From Dicaeum eximium (lineage: Eukaryota; Chordata; Aves; Passeriformes; Dicaeidae): a DNA stretch of 64,000 bases. The position numbers were made by a program, and so were the translations under genes. The notes beneath the pieces were generated by a model. That model did not search any database and was not told the origin of the DNA. It worked only from the letters and a program-made list of their open reading frames with translations. Every line of letters begins with the position of its first letter. The stretch's first letter is position 1. The stretch spans positions 951,686 through 1,015,685 of the forward strand of contig VWZP01009170.1 of NCBI GenBank assembly GCA_013396995.1, read 5' to 3'. Shown piece by piece: positions 12,061 through 24,200 of this stretch.

Positions 12061-13639
12061 CAAATTTCAGCTTATTAGCCCATTTTCCAGATACTTTAAC
12101 AGAGGTGTCCTCAGCCAACAGTAGTGTTATTTTCCTTAAAATAAATAAACATATCAGATTTTAGTTTTCTGAATGTTTATTGTTGCTTTTGAACTCTCAT
12201 AATGCTTCACATTTGAGTGTTCTGTCACTTTATTAATTTTTTATTGCATGTTTAATAAAGAACCTTGTTTCTGTTGAGGGTTTTCTTCAGCCTCCTTGCA
12301 GCCTGTTTTAGCTGACTGTAGTTCTTGCACGTGGAGAGGTGGTGAAGAGCTGCTACTTCATCACCTTCTCCAGGCCACTCAACCCACTATAATCCTTCAT
12401 CAGAACTTTTTCAAGTAGTAATTGTTAGGGTTGACATTTTAAAATGTTTAATGTTAGTTAATGAAAGAGAGTGGGGCTTGTTTGTTTTTTTTTTAATGCT
12501 TAATGGCTTCTGTGTGTTGGTTAGGGCTACGTGCTGAGCTCTTGGAGCCCTCTGTGGGGTTTGAAGGAAGGTGGTTCTCTCTTAAGAGAAGAGGGTGGTG
12601 TCCATGCATTCATGTAAACACAGAATTACATGATTGCTGGAGGGGTGTGTAGAGCTGCATTTTCTTTGTTTTGTTTGTCTATTTTTACCACTCCAAGGTC
12701 ATAGCTTTGATCTGTCCTTGTGGTTTGTGTGGCACCCAGGAAGCGGCCAGCGCTCTGTTCTCCAGGGTGAGATTTACTTGTGCTGTTCTTAGGAGAGAGC
12801 TACATCATTTACATAGCAAGCACCTTTTTTTCCTAATGCAGAGCTGCTGCTTGTATGGTCAGACAGCTCATGTTTCAAAGGGCAACACACCATGGTTCAT
12901 TTCCATCCATTTTGCATAGTGCATGTTTTGCTTTGCATGTGCCTTAATGTAATTTGCTTTACCTTTGCCTTAATGTGTTGGTTGTAGGAGAGGCAGGCGT
13001 CCCTCTTAATGCAATTATGGCTTATCTTTTGGGATAGTAAACCTTCTGTGGGATGGCTACTTCTAAGGGCTGGCAGAGATGCATCAAAACCTCCCTTACA
13101 GGATAAGCTGACCTTTCTGGCTGACACTGGATAGCTCACACAAGAACCTGCCTTAATAAAGTGCAATTAGCCAGCAGTGATAGCAGAAAGGTCAGTGCCA
13201 TGTGTGGGGCTCTCCCTGACCCACACCCTGCTTCCCTCTCCTGCCTGCTGTGTTTGGACAGGCCTGATACAAACTTCACCATCAGCTCAGAATTCCTCTC
13301 TGAAGCCTGAACTTCTGTCACCTGTTGGTGACTCGATCTGGCTGGGTTTGTAAGGACAGATAACAGGCAACCAGATATAAAACAAGAGTGGGTTTCATGA
13401 GATCCTGTACCAGCTGCTGATGGTTTGAGGAGAATAGCAGGCAAAATGGGAAAGAGTGAAAACACTGAGAAAAGGGAGTTCTTGCCTGCAATTAATTAAA
13501 ACAGACCTCAGCAGTTCTCATAGCTGTCTTCCTCATCCTGTGATACTTCTCTGTTCATAACAGATTGGCTCTGACAGGGAGATGGTGTGTTGTTCATAGA
13601 GAAACTGTTTTTTCAGAATTTAAAGTATTTATTTTTAAG
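12061..13639. other. Unique non-coding DNA, no gene seen
   Basis: There is no recognisable exon or repeat family. A short T-rich tract lies at about 12479-12496. From 13136 to 13465 the sequence is somewhat GC-richer and open on the minus strand for 109 codons, but the translation is unrecognisable. Confidence 0.65.
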
Positions 13640-13745
13640 GATTTTTTGGTTTGGTTTGGGGTTTTTTGCTTGTTTGTGTTTGTGGGGTTTTTTTGGTGGT
13701 TTTTCTGTGGGGTGTGTATATGTTTGTTTTCTTGTTTTATTGTGG
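13640..13745. repeat. T/G-rich low-complexity tract
   Basis: The plus strand here is almost entirely T and G, with repeated GGTTTGG steps and T-runs of up to seven. The minus strand is therefore an A/C tract, which gives a spurious Lys/Pro/Thr/Asn/Gln-rich translation. Similar tracts recur at 15124-15252, 42491-42528, 45663-45728, 56586-56647, 57904-57942 and 58904-59007, and in the opposite orientation at 32585-32617 and 43589-43632. Confidence 0.9.
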
Positions 13746-15123
13746 TCATGATGCATAATGTGCCATGGCTCCAGTTCACCAAAGCACTTAAGCGTGGGCT
13801 GAAGAGCCCTGGTGAAGAAATGGAAGGGAAGTTCTTTAGCTGTCTGATGAAAAAATTCCATTTTTCCTTTTTCTGGTATCCCGTCTTCCTGTCAATTGCC
13901 ATGATTTTTCATTAATGTTCAATATAACATGGTAGGATTAGAAGAAGAACAGTTCAGGTTTTGCAAGACACAGTTTGGAAGAAATTAGTGCCACCGAGCT
14001 GCAGAGTTCTGCACTCTCCTTCTCAATTTGGCTGTGTTTAAATTGGAAAATTTAACCAGTTTGAAAATTGGTCACTGCGCCCTGAGGATACATGTATATA
14101 TTTACTGTGCTAATTCTGGGCAGGCATGTTGTGAGAGCACAGTTGGTCTTCACCACCTGGGTGGAACACGCTGCATTCAGCAAGGCTTCTTGGCTCTGTC
14201 CTTGTTGGGCTTCAGGATGTCATGCCTTGGTGACCACATAGAGAGGATCTTCACTGGCCTTTCACAGTGAATTTATGGCCCTCGGCCAAATTAAGTTCTC
14301 TTGATGCAATATGTGCATGGGCGTGGAAGCACAGATAGAAGTTCTGGCTTCCCTGTAATGGGATAATGGAAAGTCTGTAGGGAATGGGACAATAATTTCA
14401 CCATTATGAATGGGCCTAAGAAATGAGTTTTCAGTTCCACTAATGTAAGTCTTCTCTATGCCCACTCAATTTATTGTCTGCTGTGCCTCTGGGTCTGCTC
14501 TAAGAAATGCTTCTGCACATGTCTAGACTGATTAAGATTCATATAAATAGATGCTTTCTATATGAAATGCATTTTGGCACTGTATTGACATTGGAATATA
14601 TTACTCTCTTAGCCTTTTACAGTTGAACAAATTTAAATAAAGTGATGGCTCATTTTTACAAGGTGATAAAATGAACATAATTGGGTTAATAACTTAATCT
14701 GGCAGCCTGGAATTAAATTACACGTACCTGTATGCACAAAACTTGATTAGAGAAAATCAGATTTTCCATTCTACTTGCTGCTTTTGTGACCTTAGGTTAT
14801 TCCATATCACTGCCTAGAAGGAGCCAGCTCAGACCAGCCACTCCAGATCTGATGGTGCCGCTCATTCCAACCCCAATTCCTTGTTGTCTGTACCATTGTC
14901 TTACTGTAGGACAACATTTGTTCTCCTTTAATATTGCTAAATAAACTTCCTGTAGAAATGTCAGACACAAGAAAAGGGGTTTAGGGCTGCTTTGGCAGAT
15001 GGCTCTCACAATTATTTCCTGGAGCAAAGAAATCAAATTGGCTGAGGTGAATTTTAGGGATACTAACAGTGGTTAGTTTGGCTTCCTAGAAGTTGCTGTG
15101 TGAATTTATTTTGCTATCAGTCT
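13746..15123. other. Unique non-coding DNA, no gene seen
   Basis: I see no exon, RNA gene or repeat here. Short open frames on both strands, all under 85 codons, look incidental. Confidence 0.65.
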
Positions 15124-15252
15124 TTGGTTTGCCTTTTGTTGGTTGGTTGGTTGGTGGATTTGGTTCTTTTTGTTTTTTTTTTTTTTTTTATTTTTTTTAT
15201 TTTTCTTTTTCTTGGATTTGGTTCTTTTTGGTTTTTTTTTTTTTTTAATGTG
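15124..15252. repeat. GGTT microsatellite and poly(T) tract with internal duplication
   Basis: The tract opens with (GGTT)n at about 15138-15154 and continues into long T-runs broken by single A, C or G. The string GGATTTGGTTCTTTTTG occurs at 15156 and again at 15214, each time followed by a run of about 13 or more T. A slippage or unequal-exchange duplication with a 58-bp period is therefore likely inside the tract. The Phe-rich open frame across it is an artefact. Confidence 0.9.
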
Positions 15253-18200
15253 TTTAATATCAGTTTTCCATTGCAAAGTGCCCCGCAGTGGAGTTAATTG
15301 CAGACACTTGCTCAGTCACTGAGCCATCAGTGACTTCTGTCACCAGGAACAGAACAAAAACGGCCAGAACCTACTCCTGGACACACTAAAATTACTAGCC
15401 CTGCTTCCTTGCCTGACTAGAGGCTGCAGTAACATCACTCTCTGCTTCAAATAAATATGTCCATTGACAGAAAATATTAAATGGGATAAAAAAGCACCAC
15501 TTGTTGGGCCTTGTGCACAGACTCCTAGGCAATGGTCACTAAATGTTTTATGTCACTAATCATCACTGACCTGCATGTTACTAGTTGTGTTATGTGCCTC
15601 AGCCACATTCTGCTTTGTAGCCACTCCTTTTCCTTCTTAAAATATTAAAATACTGCCCTGAGACCACCAGGTTATATTTGTGACATGTGCTCGTGATATG
15701 GCGTGGTAAGTGGGTTCTAACTGATTTATTACCCCTTCAAGGTTGGAACACTTCTATACAACTAATTTAAATGTTGACAGCAGATGAAAAGCTTAAATAC
15801 CAATTGCTGTTCCAGGAGAAAAGTTGTTTTAAATTAATCACTTAAAATTCAAATTTAATGTAGTCGAGCCTAGCGATTGAATAGACTATTTGAAAAGAGC
15901 ATCAAATTAATAGATCTATATGTCTCTAATGTTCAAATGAACAAATTAAGGCATCAATGCTCATTATTTAGCTTTTTAAGGATGAACTAAGCAAAGCTGA
16001 AGGAAGGCTGGCAAAAGTTACTTTTTTTTAGGACATGTTCATGAGTCCTTTGTTTTTCTGTCAGGAGGTGCAGTAGCCCTGCCTTGTGTGATGGATTGTA
16101 TTTTCAGTGCTTGGGTGTGTCAGGGTGCATTGTCCAGGTGCTATATGAAGCTGATCCCCATGCCTTGATGTGCACATGATGAGGGTTATATTAAAAGTTC
16201 AGCTTATGTTCTAATATGGGTGAACTGTTTCCTTCTGTACCAGATGCTTTTCTGCCTGCAGGCATATTATTAGCAATTGTATTCAGTAGAATCTGCAACA
16301 GTGGTATTGTTCACTTCTGGTTATACTTCTTAAATTGCTTTTTCTTGCTTCCTGTTGCTGTGCATACTTTGTGTGTGTATATCCTCTATGATAAAAGAGG
16401 TTTGCATTGATTACAGCATCCTTAAAAGTTCAGTCCAATGTGCAGTAAATATTTTTATTGTGCTTGTTAAGAGACCACATATATTCCTGGTATTATATTA
16501 TAGTATTATGTTTGTCATTGTAACACATACAAGGGAATGGAGATGAAATTAAACTTGGAATTTCAGACATCTTCATGACATTTCTAAATTCCTTTTCCTG
16601 TACAGCTTTATACTCCTAGTACAGTGTCTTTCTATGTAAACACATTGAATCTCAGATGCCCTCCTCTTAAGGAATGATTGATATCATGGGCTCTTGACCA
16701 ATGTGTGATTGTAGCTAAAGAACTGAACCAAATGTTACCTCATCTAAGGCATGGACTGTGAGTGTGCAGAAGAGAATGTAAGACTGTGTTAGTGGAGTGT
16801 TTGCACTTTGGATGCTCTAGACGTGTTTTCTAAGAGAAAACCTGTCACGGAACATAAAATAATCCATATTTAAGAGGTGAAAATAATTTAGGAGCACAGA
16901 GAGAATTGCTATTTTTTTTACAGAGACTCAAAATAATTGTTTTCCCTGTGGAGGAAGGCATAGAAAACATCAAATAGTTGTTACACATACAATGGCACAG
17001 TGGGGAGAACTTGGTTGGTTTGTGGTGCATGAAGAAAATGGGAGGAGTTTAACGAAACAGAACAAGCCACGGAAATCAACAGCTGACATAAAAAGTGTGT
17101 AATGTTTGATTACTTAGAGCTCTAAAATATTAAGCCAAGTCTTTAGAAGGAGTAAAAGCAAAAGGTGGAAGGTGAAGTGCTGGGATTAGACCTTTTTAGG
17201 TCAGTACTTAGGGGTGAAGGGAAAAGCCTCTCAAGTTACTTGGTGTTCAGTCAAACGAATGAAACCGGGTTTCCTCTGGGGATGTCCCCTTTGTCACCTG
17301 CACATCCCCAGTGAATTAACAGCAGCTCCTTTTCTTTCTCCTGCCCTGGACTGCACAGGAGACCCTTAGCTCTGCTGGGTCAGAAGGCTTTGGCTTGGGT
17401 GAGGCGTGATTTGGCTGATTGGCCTCCAAGTGTGAGGTGATGGATTGTCCAGCGCTGCCAAACCGGATGCGTAGCTGCAGGCAATGGCCTGTCTCTCCCT
17501 CAGCAGATGCAGGAATGTAGGTGTTTCTTTAGGCCTGTCAGCCAGTGTTCATGATACTCTGAGAGTTTAATTGTCTCAAAGACTTTCGTGCCCTTTCATT
17601 TCAGTTTTGATGAAGTTGGCCGAAAGGTTCAAAAGTCACGTTCTGGTGATGGAAGAAGGGAAGCTGTCATGGCCAGAGCAGTCACATAAGCCTTTCTGCT
17701 ATGTGAAACTAGAGCTAAATGAGAAAAACTGGGTTTTGGAAGTAATTTAAATAACCCTGCTTCAGGGCAAAAGATGAAGTTGGATTATGTTCCCAAAGTG
17801 GAGAAGACATTTATCTTTAAGCATCATTTTATCCTTTAACTGTGTCCATCTGGATTTCTTCCTTCTTCCTTGGAAACATTTGGTGTTGGCCACAGTTGGT
17901 GAAATGATACTGAAGAAGTTGAATAATGATCTTGTCTGGCAATTCCTAGACTGGTAAGTCTACCACGCTGTCCTCGTTACTCTGATTAATACAGCACACA
18001 AATATTCTTCTTTTACTAAGTAATTTGATTGTATGTGCTGATAATATAAGACTTTTTTATTCCTTCCAGAATTTTAAACCCAACTTCTGTTGCATTTGAG
18101 AGCTGGAGTGGCTTGTGAAGGGATAAGAAAGTGCTACCTTGCTACCTTCCTTCTTAAACGTGCCTGAAGAGCAAACTGGAACAGCCTTCCCTGACTTCTG

Positions 18201-21200
18201 AGTGTAGCATATGTTCTGTGTTGATCCAGCTCTCTACCCTATAAAAAAAGGGGAGAGCCAAAAGAGTTGCTGACAGACCAGCATAGTTTTTGTGGTGTGT
18301 GATATGTGCCAAATTTCCAGTGATCCAACAAAGCCATCTGGTTTCACATTTATCAAAGGTCAGTACTTATGCATTCTAGCAGCACAGCTGAATTGATTCA
18401 CTGGCATGGAGGTAATTATGAGCTCAGGTCAGAGTGATGAAGGTATAGCAGTGAAAAATTCTGTCTTTTGATGTCAGTCCTTTTGACTGTCTAGACTGTA
18501 CTAAACTGTTAAATTCTGTCTTTTCTTCAAGGTATGTGGATTTTGGTGTCCACCAAACCACCAAACTTTTTTAGAGAAAAGCATTGACTTGTTAGAACTA
18601 TCCATATAATATGGGATTTTTTTAAGCAAAAGTACTAGAAATTGAAATAAAAATCTGGGAAACTTTAAACATGGCATTGGAAAGGGAAGGATTGAAGGAT
18701 CTGGTAGATGTCTTTCTGACACAAATAAAGCTTGATTTGGGACTTCATAGTAATGATTCCAAGCATATAAATTGTGTAATTACATTTGTCTGTTAAAATT
18801 CATTGATACAACTAATTCTCAAGATCTTTATGATTATGGAACAATTTTTTTTTGGTTAAATTTTCATTAGCTTCTATATAAAAGCAGCACAAACAGAGCA
18901 GAGTTTTGCTCCTCTGGTTCACACATTTGTCTCTAGTTAGCCTAGAATTCAAAGCACTAGAATATTTTCGTGCATAGTCTAAACTATGAGGTTATGTGGT
19001 TTAGAAGCACCACAGCCATGTGACAATCTCTGCTTATAAACAGAGATATTGTAGCTTCAGATTGAAATGTGCCTTAAGACTGAAGGGATATACTTACATC
19101 CAGAAAGGATCTACCATCCTTGTGTGAGAGGTTGAACTGAGAGGATCAGAAGTTCCTTGATAGTATTTTATTTTTATTCACTGATATTATTCCATGGTTT
19201 TATTCTGTTGATATAATTTCCATTTTACAGATGAAGAATGGAAAGCAAGTTCATCCTCCTGGACCTAACATAGAGATGAAATGCAGGGTATCAGTGACCA
19301 CTATATGACTTCATCTATTCCAGTGCCAAGCAAATTAGATGGGTTTCTCTTTTCCTCTCCTCAGAAAATCTCTTGTGCCAGTGTGCCCATGAAACCTCAG
19401 TTAAGTGCTTTGGAGAAGTTATTTTCCTCCATAACACAGGGTTTTTCCAGGAGTCTTTAAAGAATAAGGCCCCAAAGCCACTAATTTGGTTTTCAGCTTG
19501 GATACACTTGACATGTCCCACTTCTGCTCCTTCAGGAGGAACAGAGGGAGAGTTCTGTGACATAATAATCTTTACTGTAATTCTTAAAACCAGAAAGGAA
19601 AGATCTTTTTCTTTACTGTTCCTTATAATCATCCTCTGAAGAGAAAGCTTCTATGGTCTTGAAATCCATGAAGAACTATTCCTCCTTCCCAACTTGAACT
19701 CTTCTAAGGAGAACAACTTTTGCTAAGTCATCAGCATCCAAATTCTTCCCTTTCAACAAGAAAGCATTCAGAGGTATTGATTACTTTTCTTCCTTTCTTT
19801 TTCCTCTGATATGCTCCAGTAAGAAAAGTTAAATCTGTTGCTGAGGCTCATGTTTCCTCAGCAGATTCTGCTGCTTTCTGTGGAAACATAGCTTATCCTG
19901 CAGCCTGCTTGAGCCCAAGAATATTTTGAAAGACCAACACTTAGCAGGTAGCCCATTTTTGTCCTTTGCATTGTAAAAGACTACCAATCCCTCTGATCAA
20001 AGTTTTCATTTTAGCACAGAGTTTGCCAGCTGACAACGCTCAATTGTCATACTTCAGTTTCTGTTTTGGAAAACATTTTACAGATTGGAAGATGTCTGTA
20101 TAAAACTCCAACAGTGAGAACTGAGTGGAAGTTTTGCTATTGACTTTTGTGAGGTCAGGATTGCATCTTTTAGCACTGATAAGTGGAAGGACAGAAACCC
20201 CTCCTGTCAGTAACCATTAGTTGTGGAACTGGCTGGAATTACTAGAACTTTAATGGCCCAATAAATCAAACTGGTTCAAGCTATTGAGAGCAGCCTAAGA
20301 TACTGCCAGATACAAACCAAGGTATCATGATTACTTTCACTGTTTTTCAACATTTATTTCTTCTCCCCTTACAGCTCCTTGTCTCCCACTTTTGCAGGGA
20401 GGCAAAGAGTGGGAAGAAGGAAGCCAATCTTGCACTGCAAAGTTACAATTCTGTCGTGATTCGTTTTTTACAGATTTAAAGGGCAACTATTGTGCCATGG
20501 TTGAACACATTGCTGTAAAATATAGGTGTTGAGTGGTTTTGCTTCTTAGCTTTTACCTTTTCTCCATAAAATTTCTGCTTGATTGGCCAGGATTCAGTGA
20601 AACCTCTCATTAGGGCCCCATGGTTCGTTAGAGCTTAAAGAGGCATCACTGAAAATTGAATTGACTGTGCTGTGATTCTGTGGCTGCTGGGGTTGGTTAT
20701 CAACTGATGTGAGGCTGTGTCCTTTGTGTGCATAAATCCTTCTCAACTCCATCGTGTGTGTTGAGGAGTTAATTTATGTAATATCTGAGCTCTGAAACAC
20801 AGGATCAGTAGAGAAACTCTTTGTACAATGTAAGAGAATATAAACAGGGAATGCATTTCATTTTGATGTTTTCGAGAAATTACTGTGGTGATCTGTACAA
20901 AACACTGATTTTCACACTTGGGTTTTCTTCATTATCTTTTGATTTGAGAGATGAGACTGGCAATTCCTTAGGCTTGCTGCTGCCATTAGCCAGATTGATA
21001 GTCAGAGGAACAAATGCCATCAAAAATCAGTCTTTAAAACTTTTCTCCCCATCCCTCAATAAATGGAGTAATAAAGCATAATTATGTTTTTTTAATCAAA
21101 GTTAGAGTCATGTTTGCCAGAGCATGAATGTGATTTGCATATGTAATTCATTGACACTAAAACTGAGTCTGTCCTAATTTGAATCATGAAATAAAATATA

Positions 21201-24200
21201 TGGAAGGTGATGGGCTCTAATTTAAGAAACTAATGACTGAATTGGTGAAAACAGCAACAACAGAAATGTTTCTGCATGTGCAGGCACAGAGAATCCTGTT
21301 TGCCTCCTTGTGAGGACAACTACACCTATTAACATGGTTTTTTTTTGTGAAACAGGGAGGGGAGCCCATGAGATGTGAAATGATGGTACAGCTAATAGTG
21401 GACCTTTGGTCTAGAGTGATGATGAGGTGACCATATTTGACCCAGGAACTGGTACCTTTTTGCCCTTCAGCTGAAAATCTGACATTTTACAAAATATTGC
21501 TCTTTCAAATGACAGTTGTCAGGCTTTTAAAACAGGCAGAAGATCATTGTTTCAAGGAACTTGGCCTTCCCTGCATTGCTGTGGAGGTGCAGAGTACCTG
21601 GAAGAGGAGAAACACAGGATGGCTCTTCCTAGGAGCAGGGAGGAATCTCTTTGGTCTTCCTGCGTGAAAATAAATATTAATTCATTTATTTTGTTGTTTT
21701 CATGCACAAATCATCTGCTAATTGGCAAGAAATGTAAGGGTAATACGAGTCTAGGTACACAAGGGAGGGTTTGAGTTAGATGAACGTGTTTGAGGAGAGC
21801 TTGCAAGCCTCTGCTGTGAGTATCAGCATTGTTTAAATTTGTTGTGAGCAAGCCCCAGAAAGAATATTGTAGCATTTTTGTTGGTATCACATAAACTTGG
21901 GTTTATCTCAAATAATAGAGAGTAAGAAGCAATGGTAATCTCCATTTTAATCTGTGTACTCTGTGAAATGAAACATCATGCAAAATTACTGGGTTTTGTC
22001 TCCGAGGAGCTTGAGCATGCTGATACAGTGACATATTTAATCAGAAGGAATATATTTAATAAGAAGGATTTATGTGTCAAAAGCTGCAACTAAATGACAC
22101 AGGAGCTGCTAAGAGATACGAACACACAAAATTTACACTTTCTATTCCATTTCTACGAAATGAACATTTAAAGGTCAGGAAGAAAGGCTAGTATTTGCAT
22201 TTAAATGGAGATATTTGAAGTTGAAATGGTGATTGCTGACCTCTGTCCTGACTCAAGTGGATTTTTGTTTTGTTTTTTAGGACTGAGAATAAGGCACCAA
22301 AAAAAAAGAGGTTAAATTACTATAAATGAGTAAAACGGTACAGCTGGTCTCAGCTTCTGCATTATCTGCACATATTTGGTCTTCATCAAGCTGTTCTATG
22401 CTTTGTGTTGTTTTAAATAAAATGTTTGGCCTCTAACCATAGCCACAGTAGGGTCTTCTAAAGGGGAATACTTTACAAATTCAAGGGATCTGAGTAAGAA
22501 AATACCACGTGGAAGTGCCAATCCACATGTTCAAGCTCCTTCTTTTCTCATTTCCAGCGTGTGTATGACACACTTGGGAAGTTGATGCTGTTCACAGGTC
22601 TGAGGTTCAGCCCAACACACACTTGAGAGAGTTAGAACATTTTCTTTGTGCCCTGGTGGTGCACAGAGTGATGTTGCAGCTTTGGAGCTCCGCCAGAACG
22701 TCTCCAGGATTCAGGGTTGATGGGAAGGGAGTTCTCCTTTCTGCCTGCCTGGTGCTGGTGGCAGGGATGGTGGTAGCTGCAGGTCTCAGTGCTCAGCTCT
22801 GTGCTCCACTCTGCAGCAAGTGGTGCTTGTTCTGTGCTGTGAGCTCAGGAGCTGAGGCTGTTCCTCACATTCCCTCGCAGTGAGGGAAAAAATGAAGAAA
22901 GATTGTTTTTCCCGTTCTCCTCTTGTTCTGTGGGAGATGTAGGCTAGACAAAAGATGGAGATACAGCTGTGACTTCTCTCTGTTGGTCCCAGCTTGGGCC
23001 AGGCTGTGTAAATACGGAAGTCACAATGCTGAGATGGAGGATTCACTGTTCTGTGCTGACACCTGTGCTGCAGTAGCACTTCAGGTGAGACTCGACTTGG
23101 TCTGTGTACCGAGTTCTTGAGGGAATTTTCACCTCTTGTCACGCCACCTACAAGTGTGTGCATAAAAAATGCCATGTTACCTTCTGAGAACTGCCTCTGA
23201 AATGTCACCTGCATCATCTTCTGAGCTGTCAAGAGTGGCAGAAAAACTTGCACTTCTTTGTTAAAGAGCCTCTTTGCAGCAGGGGTTTGCTGTGTTGGAA
23301 GTAGCACAGTAGATGAGAGAGACGTGGAAAAGGCACAACCTGAAAGAGACTTAAAAGATGCTAGTATTTAAAAGAAAAACTGCTATTCTTAAAACTTTGA
23401 TAAGTAGCACTGTATGTTCATGCACTATATTATACTGTGGGTAATCTCTGTAATCAGGTAGCATTTAGATTGCCTGTATATTTACTCTTTTTAGACATAG
23501 GCTATATGTTTGAAATTTGCTAGAGAAAGGAGATTGAGTAGTTTCTGATATTTCACTGCTGACATCTTCCTGAAAATTTGTAGCGTTAAAACCACGTGGT
23601 TGTGACTTGTTTTTATAATTCTGAAATATGAAATACTCACATGAGCTATTTGGAGCTACCTGTCCAGACTGACATCTGCACATAGAGAACTGGAGAAAAA
23701 AAACACAGCAGGAAAAGTTTTCATTACCCCTTGGTAATGATAATATCTTAAGACTTATTGGTAATAAAATTTTCAGCTAGAAATATGAGTTTTTAATTGA
23801 TCCTGCCCTTTTAATAAATCATGTCCAGGCTTAAAGATTCCCGTTCCCACAGACTTGAGGAGGGGTGAAGGGTCAGCTCTCCTTGTAACTGCTCGCCTCT
23901 TGAAAAAGGGAGAAATCCTTCTTTGCTCAGCCCTCAGTTACGGGCAAAACAAGATATTGAATTTCTAGTTTCATCTGTGCTGCCTCATGAGTGACTTCCA
24001 AAGCTGCTGGGGTGACTCCTGTTTTTTTCTGAAAACACTGCATTGCGGTATATTTTGGTCTTGAGGTGCCAATACATTTTTTCAGTCAGAAACACGCTTT
24101 CTTTTTTCAACATGACTTCTAGAGTCTTGCTGCTCTGGGAGAAGTGTTCCTTGCCTCATCTTGGTTTTGAATTATTAATCATATTAGTTATGATTAATAC

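Noticed and set aside
13594..13902. Lys/Asn/Pro/Thr-rich minus-strand open frames
   Set aside because: They arise from the A/C strand of a T/G-rich low-complexity tract and have no domain.
20620..20700. Possible CR1 tail (GTGATTCTGTGG)
   Set aside because: The expected upstream GGTCCCTTCCAA block of a plus-strand CR1 is absent.
22258..22325. Acceptor-like TTTTTTAG followed by a short frame with a Lys-rich basic string
   Set aside because: The frame is only about 15 codons and the basic string comes from an A-run.
22786..23307. 173-codon minus-strand open frame
   Set aside because: The translation has no recognisable domain, no splice context and overlaps other frames. I cannot support it as a gene.
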